43,429 nucleotides of DNA from Atopobiaceae bacterium (GTDB taxonomy: Bacteria > Actinomycetota > Coriobacteriia > Coriobacteriales > Atopobiaceae). The translations under genes and the position numbers were made by a program. Positions 27,298-36,075 of this stretch are shown here, piece by piece. Each line of letters opens with the position of its first letter. Position 1 is the first letter of the stretch. Below the pieces are notes generated by a model. It made no database searches, was not told the DNA's origin, and was given only the letters and a program-made list of their open reading frames with translations. The stretch lies in contig JAFWMH010000051.1 of the NCBI GenBank assembly GCA_017510785.1, forward strand, positions 1 to 43,429, given 5' to 3'.

Positions 27298-29292
27298 ATG
27301 GCACCTTCAACGTGGAGTCGAATAGTACGAAGAACGGCACTCTTGATTTCTCTAACGTTGATGGTGGTCCTTGTTGTGCCGCATGCAGTTCGCGCGGACG
27401 AGCCGCAACGAATCGTGCGGGTGGGGTGGTTTGAGTCGCCGTTCAACAGTACCGACGAAGTGGGGCGACGCTCGGGATATGCCTACGACTATCAGCAAAA
27501 GATTGCGGCGTACACCGGCTGGACGTACGAATACGTAGAGGGCAGCTGGCCCGATTTGCTCCAAATGCTGCAAGACGGCAAAATCGACTTGTTGAGCGAC
27601 GTTTCGTATACGGATGAGCGTGCAAAACGCATGCTGTTCTCTTCCCTGCCCATGGGTTCGGAGGAGTACTACCTTTTTGCTGCCGCCGACAACCACGAGA
27701 TTGTGCCCGACGACTACACTACCTTCATCGGGAAGAAGGTAGGCGCGAACAAGGGAAGCGTACAAATTGGCTACTTTCGCGACTGGGCTGAGTCCAATGG
27801 GGTAAAAGCCGAAATCGTAGAACTTACGGGAAGTGAGGCGGAGAACCTCAAGAAGCTCGCTCAAGGCGACATCGACCTGTATTTGTCGCTGGATGGCTTC
27901 TTCGAAAAGGGTGAAGCCATACCCGTATGCAGGGTGGGCGTCTCCGACTATTACTTTGCCGTAAGCAATTCTAGGCCCGACCTTCTTGCGGAACTCAACA
28001 ACGCAATGAACCGGGTCCAGGACGAGAACCAGTACTTTGATGAGCAGCTTTATGCCAAATACCTGCAAACCTCGAGCGTAAACAACTTCCTTGGTAGCAG
28101 CGAAAAGCAGTGGCTCGACGAACATGGTCCCGTTCGCGTTGGGTACCAGGACAACTACCTCGCCTTTTGTGCCAAGGATGCGAAAACGGGCGGTCTCACG
28201 GGAGCACTTAAGGAATGGCTTGACGTTGCCTCCAGTAATCTGGAAAACGCTAAGTTAGAGTTTGAACCCGTATGCTTCCCAACCGCCGCGGCTGCCATGG
28301 ACGCCATGAAGAAGGGTGACGTAGACTGCGTGTTCCCCACCAACCTCACCGACTACGACGGCGAAGTGATCGGCGTGTTTATAACACCGCCCCTCATGCG
28401 TACCGACATGTCGGCAATTATTCGCGAGGACGAACAGCGCACCTTTGCAAACAAGGAGCGGGTGACCGTTGCGGTTAACGCAGACAACCCCAACTACGAC
28501 ATGTTCCTTTTGGACCATTTTCCCGACTGGCGGGCGATTTACTTCGCGGACACGCGGGAGTGCCTCCAAGCAGTAGCCGAGAAGCAGGCCGACTGCCTGC
28601 TGATTAGCAATTATCGTTACAACAATATTGCGGATTTGTGTGAGAAATACCAGCTCACCACGTGGTCGACCGGCGTCGAGATGGACTACTGCTTTGCGGT
28701 GAACCGCGGGGATACGGTTTTGTACTCCATTTTGTCGAAAGCAGCAGCCATAGTACCCGCATCAACTGTTAATGCCGCCTTGACGCACTATTATACGGAA
28801 GACTCCAAAACGGCAATAGCCAATTCCGTTAGTCAAATCTTTATGAGCATCGTGGTCGTGACGTTGGCTGTTGCCGCACTGGTCATTCTGTTCCTTCTTC
28901 TTCGCAGCGCATGGACAGACAGAAAAGGCTCTCAGCGCCAGCAAGCCGCACCCACGAGGGAGGATTTTGTCCTCTTCGACGATTTGCCTGTTTCGTATAG
29001 CGTGTATCACGTAACGCATGCCGAGCACAGCCACGTGTACGACGCGCAAATCTTGTATGCCAACAAGCGGTTCGCGGAAACCGGAGGCTTGCAGGACGAG
29101 GAGTTGGAGGGCCACTTCGTAAGGGAGCTCTTTCCCTATATTGAGGACAGCTGGTATGAGGACGCCAAGCGTGCGGCGCTCGACGGCGAAGACATTGATC
29201 GCGACTACACCGATCCGCTCAGTGGGCGCAGGTTCCACTTTACGGTGCGGCAGATCGTTTGCCCCGGGTATTGTGCGATAACATACCAGTGA
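27298..29292 (+). CDS. Twin solute-binding sensor ending in a PAS domain, no output domain
   Basis: A 664-residue paralogue of the sensor at 22741: signal peptide (~1-35), two SBP_bac_3 domains (~40-260, ~275-510; RVGWFESPFNSTDEVGRRSG and RVGYQDNYLAFCAKD match the other protein nearly word for word), TM (~517-540) and a PAS domain (~560-664) ending FHFTVRQIVCPGYCAITYQ at the stop. PAS domains of this type normally continue with D(I/V)T and an output domain; none follows, in any frame. GGAGG lies 7 nt before the ATG, 4 nt after the cyclase stop. Either it works as a stand-alone receptor passing signals to its operon partners or its 3' end was lost. Confidence 0.88.
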   Translation: MAPSTWSRIVRRTALLISLTLMVVLVVPHAVRADEPQRIVRVGWFESPFNSTDEVGRRSGYAYDYQQKIAAYTGWTYEYVEGSWPDLLQMLQDGKIDLLSDVSYTDERAKRMLFSSLPMGSEEYYLFAAADNHEIVPDDYTTFIGKKVGANKGSVQIGYFRDWAESNGVKAEIVELTGSEAENLKKLAQGDIDLYLSLDGFFEKGEAIPVCRVGVSDYYFAVSNSRPDLLAELNNAMNRVQDENQYFDEQLYAKYLQTSSVNNFLGSSEKQWLDEHGPVRVGYQDNYLAFCAKDAKTGGLTGALKEWLDVASSNLENAKLEFEPVCFPTAAAAMDAMKKGDVDCVFPTNLTDYDGEVIGVFITPPLMRTDMSAIIREDEQRTFANKERVTVAVNADNPNYDMFLLDHFPDWRAIYFADTRECLQAVAEKQADCLLISNYRYNNIADLCEKYQLTTWSTGVEMDYCFAVNRGDTVLYSILSKAAAIVPASTVNAALTHYYTEDSKTAIANSVSQIFMSIVVVTLAVAALVILFLLLRSAWTDRKGSQRQQAAPTREDFVLFDDLPVSYSVYHVTHAEHSHVYDAQILYANKRFAETGGLQDEELEGHFVRELFPYIEDSWYEDAKRAALDGEDIDRDYTDPLSGRRFHFTVRQIVCPGYCAITYQ

Positions 29293-29309
29293 GCAGCGGC
29301 GAGGCGGAT

Positions 29310-29403
29310 GCTCGGGCGCTTGCCGTGCTCGGGCGTCTGCCGTTGGTGCGCGCTGGGGCTTCGCTTCCTGGGCGCTCGGGCGCCCGCCGTTGGCGCGCGC
29401 TGG
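29310..29403. repeat. GC-rich direct repeats after the PAS-sensor gene
   Basis: GCTCGGGCG followed by CTGCCGTTGGTGCGCGCTGG (29327) recurs 47 bp on (29374), with a shorter piece at 29310. The repeats begin 18 bp after the stop codon, which fits a rearrangement having cut off the 3' end of that gene. Confidence 0.6.
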
Positions 29404-29517
29404 CCACCCTGGGCATTGGGGACTTCGCAGGCGATTGCGCCGACAGTGCGCTTACAGCGCCAACGACAGGCGGGAGTCCACCTCACGTCGAGATGCACTC
29501 CCCAGTACGAATCCGAA

Positions 29518-30633
29518 TTAGTAGCCAAAGGTCACGAGTTGCCAACCCTTCCCTTCTTCGCGAGCGAGCCACCACTGATAGTCCTTCATCTCGGTATCGG
29601 CCTCCCAAGCTCCTCCACCCTCGACAGGCGAGTGAAAGTCGGTAAGAAGTTCAACGACCTGCGTGTAGTTCGCCTCTTCGTCCAAACTATTTAACCAGTC
29701 CAGGTTTTCCTTGGTGTTGCATTTGTCACCCGCATAGCGCAGGCTGTGAAGCTCGCATCCCTCGAACGTTGCGAACTCGCACTTGGCCTGGATGGCCGCC
29801 TCCTCGAGCTCCTCGGTAGTATAGAGGTCCGACTTGCCGAAATCGTAGCTCACCTCTGGCTGCACCTTGCCCGCTTTGTACTCCTCAAAGGTAATGCCCT
29901 TGTCTGCAATCTCTTTGGCGATGGCGGGATCGTCCACGTAACGGATGTGCCACGGCTCGTAGCCATAGCCCGTGATGTGTTCGTCGCCCTTGAGGTAACG
30001 CAGGATGAAGCCATAATCGGCAAGTCTGGCGTGTATCTTCTCCCATACCTCTGGATACGTAATCATGTCCTCGTTCTTGGTGACGTCCTTGCCATCGATG
30101 ATGAGGTACAGGTCCAAAGCAAGGCCCGTTTGGTGCTCGGAGTATCCGGGTGTTGCGACGGTTTTCTTGGCGTAGTCCGCGCCGTACTTCTTGGTAAAGT
30201 CATCCATGATCTTTTGCTGCTGCTCAACGCTCCTGCGAGCAGAGTCGAGGTCTACGTACACGCCTTCCTTCTCGAGCGCGGCCTTTAGCTTGAGATACGC
30301 GTCGTAGGATTTCTTTTCCACCTCCACGTCGTCACCAACGGAGTTCGTCATGCGCACGGTTTTAAGGGAGTCTTCCCAGCCGGCCGGAAGGGGGTGGTTC
30401 TTGTTCACCAGGGCAAGGTAGTCGATGCCTTGGGTTTTGGCGTCGTCGGAGCCGACTTGCGCGTCGTCGGACTGCGCGTTCGTCGACAAATCACTCGTTG
30501 ACGACGACTGCCCTGCTTGCGACGCGTCGGCAGCAGACGATGCCGACGAACTAGTCCCGCACCCCATCACCGCAAGGCAAGCGGCCAGACAAATCGAAGC
30601 ACAAACAGCTCCCTTCGAAAGCCTACTCTTCAT
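29518..30633 (-). CDS. D,D-carboxypeptidase lipoprotein (VanY/M15B family)
   Basis: A 371-residue exported enzyme that trims the terminal D-Ala from peptidoglycan stem peptides. It has a signal peptide with lipobox (MGC, Cys25), a Ser/Ala/Asp-rich linker (~26-68), and the M15B catalytic domain (~75-250) with zinc and catalytic motifs SEHQTGLALDL (His167, Asp174) and EPWHIRYV (His229). A C-terminal extension of ~110 residues (about 260-371) is not part of the core family and ends WWLAREEGKGWQLVTFGY. The ATG at 30633 follows GGAGAG; an upstream ATG at 30669 lacks the site. It is monocistronic and convergent with the c-di-GMP operon. Confidence 0.92.
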   Translation of the reverse strand: MKSRLSKGAVCASICLAACLAVMGCGTSSSASSAADASQAGQSSSTSDLSTNAQSDDAQVGSDDAKTQGIDYLALVNKNHPLPAGWEDSLKTVRMTNSVGDDVEVEKKSYDAYLKLKAALEKEGVYVDLDSARRSVEQQQKIMDDFTKKYGADYAKKTVATPGYSEHQTGLALDLYLIIDGKDVTKNEDMITYPEVWEKIHARLADYGFILRYLKGDEHITGYGYEPWHIRYVDDPAIAKEIADKGITFEEYKAGKVQPEVSYDFGKSDLYTTEELEEAAIQAKCEFATFEGCELHSLRYAGDKCNTKENLDWLNSLDEEANYTQVVELLTDFHSPVEGGGAWEADTEMKDYQWWLAREEGKGWQLVTFGY

Positions 30634-31027
30634 AGCGATCTCTCCAATCTTTCGTAGTATGCTTCGCAAGTTTTACGTTTCAACGGTTGTTTGGGCCCAC
30701 ACGCCACGATACATTCTCATACCTTAAAGCGGCGTATGCACTCCCAGTATGTAGCACATCCATCTGAAGCATCTTGGGGAGCATTCCTCGGGAAGGGGCC
30801 CGATTTCGCCGATCTCGCGAGGTTTGTAGGGCCGGGCGACCCATCGCCGCCTCCCCCACCACAACAACATTTGCTTCTTTCATTCATTACCATGCAATAC
30901 TCTTATGGTTCTGAATACCATATAGGCATTTGTTATCGCTCATTCCTTGTCATATCCTTATTGACAACAAAACAATGAAAGAATTCGACTGATAGCGACA
31001 CTTGGTAACTCACGAAAAGGAACGGAT
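30634..31027. other. Spacer with repeat motif and inverted repeat
   Basis: No gene. It contains a copy of the GAAGCATCTTGG motif (30765), the inverted repeat TATGGT/ACCATA (about 30904-30921) and a TTGACA (about 30961) that may belong to the promoter of the small protein at 31028, although no good -10 follows at the right spacing. The second half is AT-rich. Confidence 0.5.
30765..30784 (+). repeat. GAAGCATCTTGGGGAGCA motif, copy 5
   Basis: Reads TGAAGCATCTTGGGGAGCAT; identical to copy 1 over the core although 26 kb away. Confidence 0.7.
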
Positions 31028-31408
31028 ATGCAGCACATCGCCGCGAGAACCCCACGGACCCCAGCGAGCACGGGCCACTTGCGAGCCGACTCGACGACCT
31101 CAGAGGATACGTACCACGGACAAGCCGGCACAAGCATGTCGAAAGATGCGAATCACGCTCGAGTGAACACACGCTCACGAGCAGACGCGGACCGCAGGCA
31201 GAAGCTCGCCGGAGCGTTAGTAGATGCCGGTTGCAACGCCGCACTTGTCGAACGTTGCAAAAACGCGCTCAACGCCGGCAACACCGAGGCGTGCATCCAG
31301 CTGCTGCGTGCCCACCGCTGCGACTTGGTGGAAGCAATGCACCAAGCGCAGCATCCCATCGACGTGTGTGACTGGATTATTCAAGAGGTAAAAACAAGCT
31401 ACTCCTAG
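31028..31408 (+). CDS. Small helical protein upstream of DUF3737 gene
   Basis: A 126-residue protein with a disordered Thr/Ser/Arg-rich N-terminus (~1-55) and a compact helical part (~57-120: LAGALVDAGCNAALVERCKN, LLRAHRCDLVEAMHQAQHPI, VCDWIIQEVK). Similar short proteins with this AG(C)xxxxVExC pattern are found beside DUF3737 genes in gut bacteria, as here, but have no known function as far as I know. The ATG at 31028 follows AAGGAACGG; a later ATG at 31136 would retain only the helical part and lacks a good site. Confidence 0.65.
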   Translation: MQHIAARTPRTPASTGHLRADSTTSEDTYHGQAGTSMSKDANHARVNTRSRADADRRQKLAGALVDAGCNAALVERCKNALNAGNTEACIQLLRAHRCDLVEAMHQAQHPIDVCDWIIQEVKTSYS

Positions 31409-31554
31409 AAACCAGCGCCGATTGCGGACGCATGCAAAAGCCGGGTTGATTCTTTACGCGCGCACATGCAATCATATATAGCAATCGCGCCCAACAAATA
31501 AGTACTCGTTCAGTTTGCAAGCAAACAATTCGAAATAACATATTGGAGGAAACC

Positions 31555-32424
31555 ATGTCCCACACAACGACCATCATCCACAATCGCAACTTCGACGAGG
31601 AACGAGCGCTCTACGGCATCTCTCATGCCACGCTCGAACACGTAAACTTCGCGGGCCCCGCAGATGGCGAATCGGCCCTCAAGGAATGCCGCGACATCTC
31701 GGTAAGCAACGCGAACTTCGAGCTGCGCTACCCCCTGTGGCACACGGACGGAGTTACCCTTGCCGACTCCGTGTTCACCGACTCGTGCCGCGCTGCGCTT
31801 TGGTACACAACCGACGTGCGCATTCGAAGTAGCAAGCTCCTGGGAATCAAGGCGCTGCGCGAGTGTGAGGACGTAATTATCGACGACTGTGAGGTCGATT
31901 CGCAGGAGTTCGGCTGGTCATCTCGCAACGTATCGGTACGCAACAGCTCCATCAACGGAGAGTACGCTTTTCTCCACGCTCGCGACCTTCGCCTCGAAAA
32001 CGTGGTTTTCTCTGGCAAGTACTCGTTCCAATACGTTGAGAATCTCGTAATCGAAGGCGGTCACTTCGATACCAAGGACGCGTTTTGGCACGCGCGCAAC
32101 GTATCCGTGCGCAACGCGACGCTTAAGGGCGAGTATTTGGGCTGGTACAGCGATGGGCTCACGCTCATCAATTGTCGAATCGAAGGCACGCAGCCACTCG
32201 TGCACTGCAAAAATCTCACGCTCATCGACTGCGAAATGGTGGATTGCGACCTCGCCTTCGAGGGTTCCGACGTAACCGCCACGGTGCGTAGTCACGTGGA
32301 CTCCATTAGAGACCCCCGTTCCGGACGCATCGAGGTGGAAAGCGTCGGCGAGCTCGTGCACGACACGCTTGCAGGGTGTGGCGCGCAAATCGTCGTGCGG
32401 AGGTGTCCTTGTATGGCTGCATGA
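31555..32424 (+). CDS. DUF3737 right-handed beta-helix protein
   Basis: A 289-residue protein made of short beta-helix coils of about 20 residues: GESALKECRDISVSNANF, RYPLWHTDG, RAALWYTTDVRIRSSKLLG, GKYSFQYVENLVIEGGHF, TKDAFWHARNVSVRNATL, GEYLGWYSDGLTLINCRIEG. These words are the conserved signature of DUF3737. The fold suggests carbohydrate binding or pectin-lyase-like ancestry, but no catalysis is established. It has no signal peptide, so it is probably cytoplasmic. The ATG at 31555 has GGAGG 5 nt upstream, better than the ATG at 31543. A candidate -10 TATATA lies near 31475. Confidence 0.9.
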   Translation: MSHTTTIIHNRNFDEERALYGISHATLEHVNFAGPADGESALKECRDISVSNANFELRYPLWHTDGVTLADSVFTDSCRAALWYTTDVRIRSSKLLGIKALRECEDVIIDDCEVDSQEFGWSSRNVSVRNSSINGEYAFLHARDLRLENVVFSGKYSFQYVENLVIEGGHFDTKDAFWHARNVSVRNATLKGEYLGWYSDGLTLINCRIEGTQPLVHCKNLTLIDCEMVDCDLAFEGSDVTATVRSHVDSIRDPRSGRIEVESVGELVHDTLAGCGAQIVVRRCPCMAA

Positions 32425-32510
32425 ATGAGACAAGCTCCCGCCGTTGGCGTGTTTCACGGCCGGTAAGGTTCTAGGCGCCTGCCTGCACTGCTCGCTCGGC
32501 CGCACCTGAA

Positions 32511-32624
32511 GATTAGGCAAATGTCCCGCAGGTGGCCCGGAGGGCGGTTCTTGCAAACCTCGTTCCTGCGGAACTGCGCCCGACTGCTCCTCCGGGCCAC
32601 TTTCCGATTTGACACTTCTTTAGG
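32511..32624. repeat. 114-bp inverted-repeat element, copy A
   Basis: Starts GATTAGGCAAATGTCCCG and ends GATTTGACACTTCTTTAG, with inner CCCGGAGG / CCTCCGGGCCACTTT arms and CTGCGGAACTGCGC in the middle. Copy B at 40035 has exactly the same length. It lies between the convergent DUF3737 and malQ genes. Confidence 0.8.
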
Positions 32625-32680
32625 AGCAGGATCACCCACCGGCCCGGCGTTTATCGGCCCAGCACTTCTCAGCTTTCGGC

Positions 32681-34159
32681 TCACCGTCCATACAACCGCG
32701 TGACGCAAGCGATTCTCTGCGAGAGCTCGCGAGTAAGCTGACCCTCGCGCAAGCGCCATCGCCAGTTGCCGTCCGTCGTTCCCGGCGTATTGATGCGCGA
32801 GCCGGCGCCTAGCTCCAAATAGTCCTGCATCTGCGCAAAGAAGAGCGTCGCCACGCTCGACATCCCCTGGCGCACCATGCCCCACGCAAGCCCCTCGTCC
32901 TCGGAAAGGCCTACGTAGCGTCGCGCGAGATCAACCCACTCCTTGCTCTCCTCGGCAAACCACTCGGCCAGCGGGGCGTTGTCGTGCGTCCCGGTGTAGC
33001 ACACGCAGTTCGTGGGGATGCCGTGCGGCAGATGCTCGTTGTTCTCGCGTCCGTCGAAGGCAAACTGCAGCACCTTCATGCCCGGCAAACCAGACGCCAA
33101 AAGTAGCTCCATAACCTCCGGCGTCGGAGTCCCCAAATCCTCGGCAACGAGAGCGACCTGCGGACTATCGCGCCGCAGCGCCTCTATAAGCTCGATGCCG
33201 GGACCATCCACCCAGCGCCCATCCTTAGCAGTCGTCGCGCCCGCTGGCACCGACCAGTAGCGCGCGAACCCGCGGAAGTGGTCGATGCGCACCATGTCGT
33301 ACAAGCGTCCCGCGGCGCGTATGCGACGTTTCCACCACTCGTAGCCAGTGCGCGCCATAGCTTCATAGTCGTATAAAGGATTGCCCCAAAGCTGTCCCTC
33401 ACTGCTAAAGTAGTCGGGCGGAACGCCGGCCACCTCGACGGGATTGTTGCGCTCATCCAGCTGATAATTCTCCGGATGGGCCCACACGTCCGCCGAATCG
33501 AGCGCCACATATATGGGCATGTCGCCGAAAATGCGCACGTTGCGACTGTGCGCATAGTCACGCAGCTCCTTCCACTGCGAGAAGAACAGGTATTGCACGT
33601 AGGTGAACAGTCGCACGTCGTCGTCTAGCTCACGCGCGTAGCGTCGGCACGCATTCTTGCGATGCAGCCGAATCTCGTCGTCGGGCCACGCGTACCACGC
33701 CGCCATGCCGAAGTGCCGCTTAATCGCCATGAACAGGGCGTAGTCTTCGAGCCAATCCGCGTTCTCGCTCGCGAACGATTGCACTGCAGCTTGGTCGCGC
33801 TCCCATCCCCGTTCGCATGCAAGACGCAAGAGGTCTAGTCGGTTTTCGTAAAGCGCGGCATAGTCCACACGTGTTGGGTCGTCGCCCCACGTCGGCGCCT
33901 CGGCCTCGGCTTTTGTGATAAGTCCATCCGCAACGAGCATGTCGAGGTCCACAAAGTACGGGTTGCCCGCAAACGCCGACGGGCTCTGGTACGGAGAATC
34001 GCCGTGGCTCGTGGGCGCAACCGGCAGAACCTGCCACCACGATTGTTTGGCCGCGGCCAAAAAGTCCACGAAATCGCGGGCGGCCTTTCCCATCGTTCCC
34101 ACGCCGTATGGCGAGGGAAGCGAGAATAGCGGCAGAATGATTCCACTTGCACGCTTCAT
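32681..34159 (-). CDS. malQ: 4-alpha-glucanotransferase (amylomaltase, GH77)
   Basis: A 492-residue cytoplasmic enzyme that moves alpha-1,4-glucan segments between maltodextrins (and to glucose), part of maltodextrin and glycogen use. Family hallmarks: ASGIILPLFSLPSPYGVG at the N-terminus, SPYQSPSAFAGNPYFVDL, nucleophile region MVRIDHFRGFARYW, acid/base VAEDLG and transition-state CYTGTHDNAPLAEW. Length is usual for the bacterial family. AAAGGAGG lies 7 nt before the ATG. No other maltose genes are nearby, so it stands alone. Confidence 0.96.
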   Translation of the reverse strand: MKRASGIILPLFSLPSPYGVGTMGKAARDFVDFLAAAKQSWWQVLPVAPTSHGDSPYQSPSAFAGNPYFVDLDMLVADGLITKAEAEAPTWGDDPTRVDYAALYENRLDLLRLACERGWERDQAAVQSFASENADWLEDYALFMAIKRHFGMAAWYAWPDDEIRLHRKNACRRYARELDDDVRLFTYVQYLFFSQWKELRDYAHSRNVRIFGDMPIYVALDSADVWAHPENYQLDERNNPVEVAGVPPDYFSSEGQLWGNPLYDYEAMARTGYEWWKRRIRAAGRLYDMVRIDHFRGFARYWSVPAGATTAKDGRWVDGPGIELIEALRRDSPQVALVAEDLGTPTPEVMELLLASGLPGMKVLQFAFDGRENNEHLPHGIPTNCVCYTGTHDNAPLAEWFAEESKEWVDLARRYVGLSEDEGLAWGMVRQGMSSVATLFFAQMQDYLELGAGSRINTPGTTDGNWRWRLREGQLTRELSQRIACVTRLYGR

Positions 34160-34434
34160 AGATAACCTCCTTTATGTGATGTTGGACAATCGATTTTTAT
34201 CCGATGCACAAGCCGAGGCCCGTTCGGGAAGCCGCAGACCACCCGGGAGGCCGCAGCGCGGTCGGCCGCGGGCATCCCGGGCGGGAACAGCCTCTCTGGG
34301 TAGGCATCGATCCCTCGGGTGGGCTGGCAACCCCATCCGCTCGGCCAGCCGACCCGCGCGGCACCCGAACTCGCCGCGGCCCACGCGTCGGCCAGGCGAC
34401 ACGACACGGCTCGACACGCCACCCTCATCGTGAT

Positions 34435-34875
34435 CTACTCGGCAAAGCTCCAAAAGCCCGTGCCCGTTTCTGGATCATACTTTCGCCGAATTGCGCCGTC
34501 TTCAACAGGCCGCAGCTCGATTTCGGCAGTGTAGAGCACGGTAATCGATTTGATGTGTCCCGCCGCCATAAAGTGCTTATCATCTTCCTTATAAGAAAAT
34601 GCCGCATGAGTGTGGTGATACAGCTCGCCATTTTCGTCCGTCACCACATTACCCATGAGGGATACGAGCTCCAGCATGCCCGAAAGCGTTCGCGTTTCGA
34701 ACTCGCCCGTTTCAGGCAGAAAGGTTTGGATTTGTGCTTCGCTGCACCCGCCAATGCCGTTGAAGGTGGCCGACTCAACATGCTCCGACCTGCACATTTC
34801 CAGAATTGACGATACAATCTCGTCGCCTTTGTCCAGTCTTACATAGTATGTATTCGCAAATTTCTTATACTCCAT
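34435..34875 (-). CDS. PPC/DUF296-domain protein
   Basis: A 146-residue PPC-domain protein (the fold also found in plant AT-hook proteins). Histidines likely to bind a metal are present in LYHHTHAAFS and AAGHIKSI; FNGIGGCSEAQIQTF is the typical central strand-turn. Bacterial single-domain members form trimers of uncertain function and have been suggested to bind DNA. The ATG follows AGGAG with an 8-nt gap. Separated from malQ by a GC-rich spacer without features. Confidence 0.88.
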   Translation of the reverse strand: MEYKKFANTYYVRLDKGDEIVSSILEMCRSEHVESATFNGIGGCSEAQIQTFLPETGEFETRTLSGMLELVSLMGNVVTDENGELYHHTHAAFSYKEDDKHFMAAGHIKSITVLYTAEIELRPVEDGAIRRKYDPETGTGFWSFAE

Positions 34876-35247
34876 GCTCGCTCCTCACGTGTCCCTCGGT
34901 CACTCTTTCCAGCATTCTACCCAACGCTTCCTAATACGAATCGCAGAGCAGGACAGTAATACATCGCTTGCAGAACCTCAGCCCCCAAGTCCCACGGCTT
35001 TATTAACCAACAACGCCACATGCTATCGGCGCCCATCGTCACCTCTGGCCATGATGGGTGCCAAACGTGCCATTTGCGGCCCGATTCCGGACCCGAAGTG
35101 TCCCAAACGACACCCATTAACAAACATGGGTGCCAAACGTGACGTCAACAGCCCAATCCCGCTGGCAAAACGGCGCGAACTGCACCTATTGCAGACGACT
35201 GGGGCCGCGCGGACGCATGCCGGCCGTTGCCTCCCGCTGTTGTCTGC
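34876..35247. other. Spacer with GGGTGCC palindrome locus
   Basis: No gene. The only structure is the repeat at 35055-35142; a plus-strand frame through the region has no start signal or domain. Confidence 0.5.
35055..35142. repeat. GGGTGCC/GGCACCC palindrome, locus 2
   Basis: TGGGTGCCAAACGTGCCATT (35055) faces AAGTGTCCCAAACGACACCC (35096), and a third half-copy TGGGTGCCAAACGTGAC follows at 35127. The same words recur at 43213. Confidence 0.7.
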
Positions 35248-36075
35248 TCACCCAAGCACGTACTTCTCCAAATACAGTCCCATGCCGTCCTCAAGCACGC
35301 CGTACTCGGTGATGGCGTCCGCCACGGCCTTGCACTCGTCGCAGCCGTTCGCCATGCACACGCCCCAACCGGCGACCTCCAACATGGGGATGTCGTTGTC
35401 CATGTCGCCAATGGCAAGAATCTCGCCCAAGGGTATGTTGTTGCGCTCGGCGTAGCGGCGCAATGCGACGCCCTTGTCGAGTCCGGGGGTCATAAACTCA
35501 ACCGTACCTGGGAAGGTACGCACGGAACTCCACTTCGGAGAGGGGTGCGCACGAACCACATCCATAATGAGTTTGTCTAATTCGGGCGTGAACTCGTACT
35601 GAACCTCGATTTTGCCTGTATCCTTCTTCGACATTTCCTCCGGCGTGGCGTACTCCCAATGTGACTTGTTGCGAATCACGCTGTCTTTGAGGTGCTGGTC
35701 AAGGCGCTTCACCAGCACATGGTCGTAGGCGTTCTCGTACACAATTATGTTGCAGTCGAGCGGCCACATGAACTCGAGGATTTCCCCGATGCAGTCCTTG
35801 CTCAAGGGCATGAGATGCTCCACGCCCTCGTGGTCCTTGTCCCACAAGTCGCCACCGTTGGTGCCGATTGCGAGGTCGAAGTCGAAGGAAAGCCCCCACT
35901 CGCGCGCCTTGTCGAGCGAACGCTGGTCGAAAGGCCGGCCCGACGACGTGCCGAACAGAATTCCGCGCTCGTGCAGGGCCTCCATGGCGGCGAGCGTGTG
36001 AGGAAGTGGCTTGCTGCCCTTGATGTTGATGGTGCCGTCGATATCGGCAACGACTGCCGTAACTTTTTTAATCAT
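35248..36075 (-). CDS. Cof-type HAD-superfamily phosphatase
   Basis: A 275-residue soluble hydrolase of the HAD IIB (Cof) subfamily. Motif I is VADIDGTIN (Asp nucleophile and acid), motif II GTSSGRP, motif III Lys in DKGVALRRYAE and motif IV AIGDMDNDIPML. Substrates are usually phosphorylated sugars or cofactors; specificity is set by the cap domain (~85-190) and cannot be read here. GGAGGAGG precedes the ATG at 36075; the open frame further upstream has no support. Confidence 0.93.
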   Translation of the reverse strand: MIKKVTAVVADIDGTINIKGSKPLPHTLAAMEALHERGILFGTSSGRPFDQRSLDKAREWGLSFDFDLAIGTNGGDLWDKDHEGVEHLMPLSKDCIGEILEFMWPLDCNIIVYENAYDHVLVKRLDQHLKDSVIRNKSHWEYATPEEMSKKDTGKIEVQYEFTPELDKLIMDVVRAHPSPKWSSVRTFPGTVEFMTPGLDKGVALRRYAERNNIPLGEILAIGDMDNDIPMLEVAGWGVCMANGCDECKAVADAITEYGVLEDGMGLYLEKYVLG

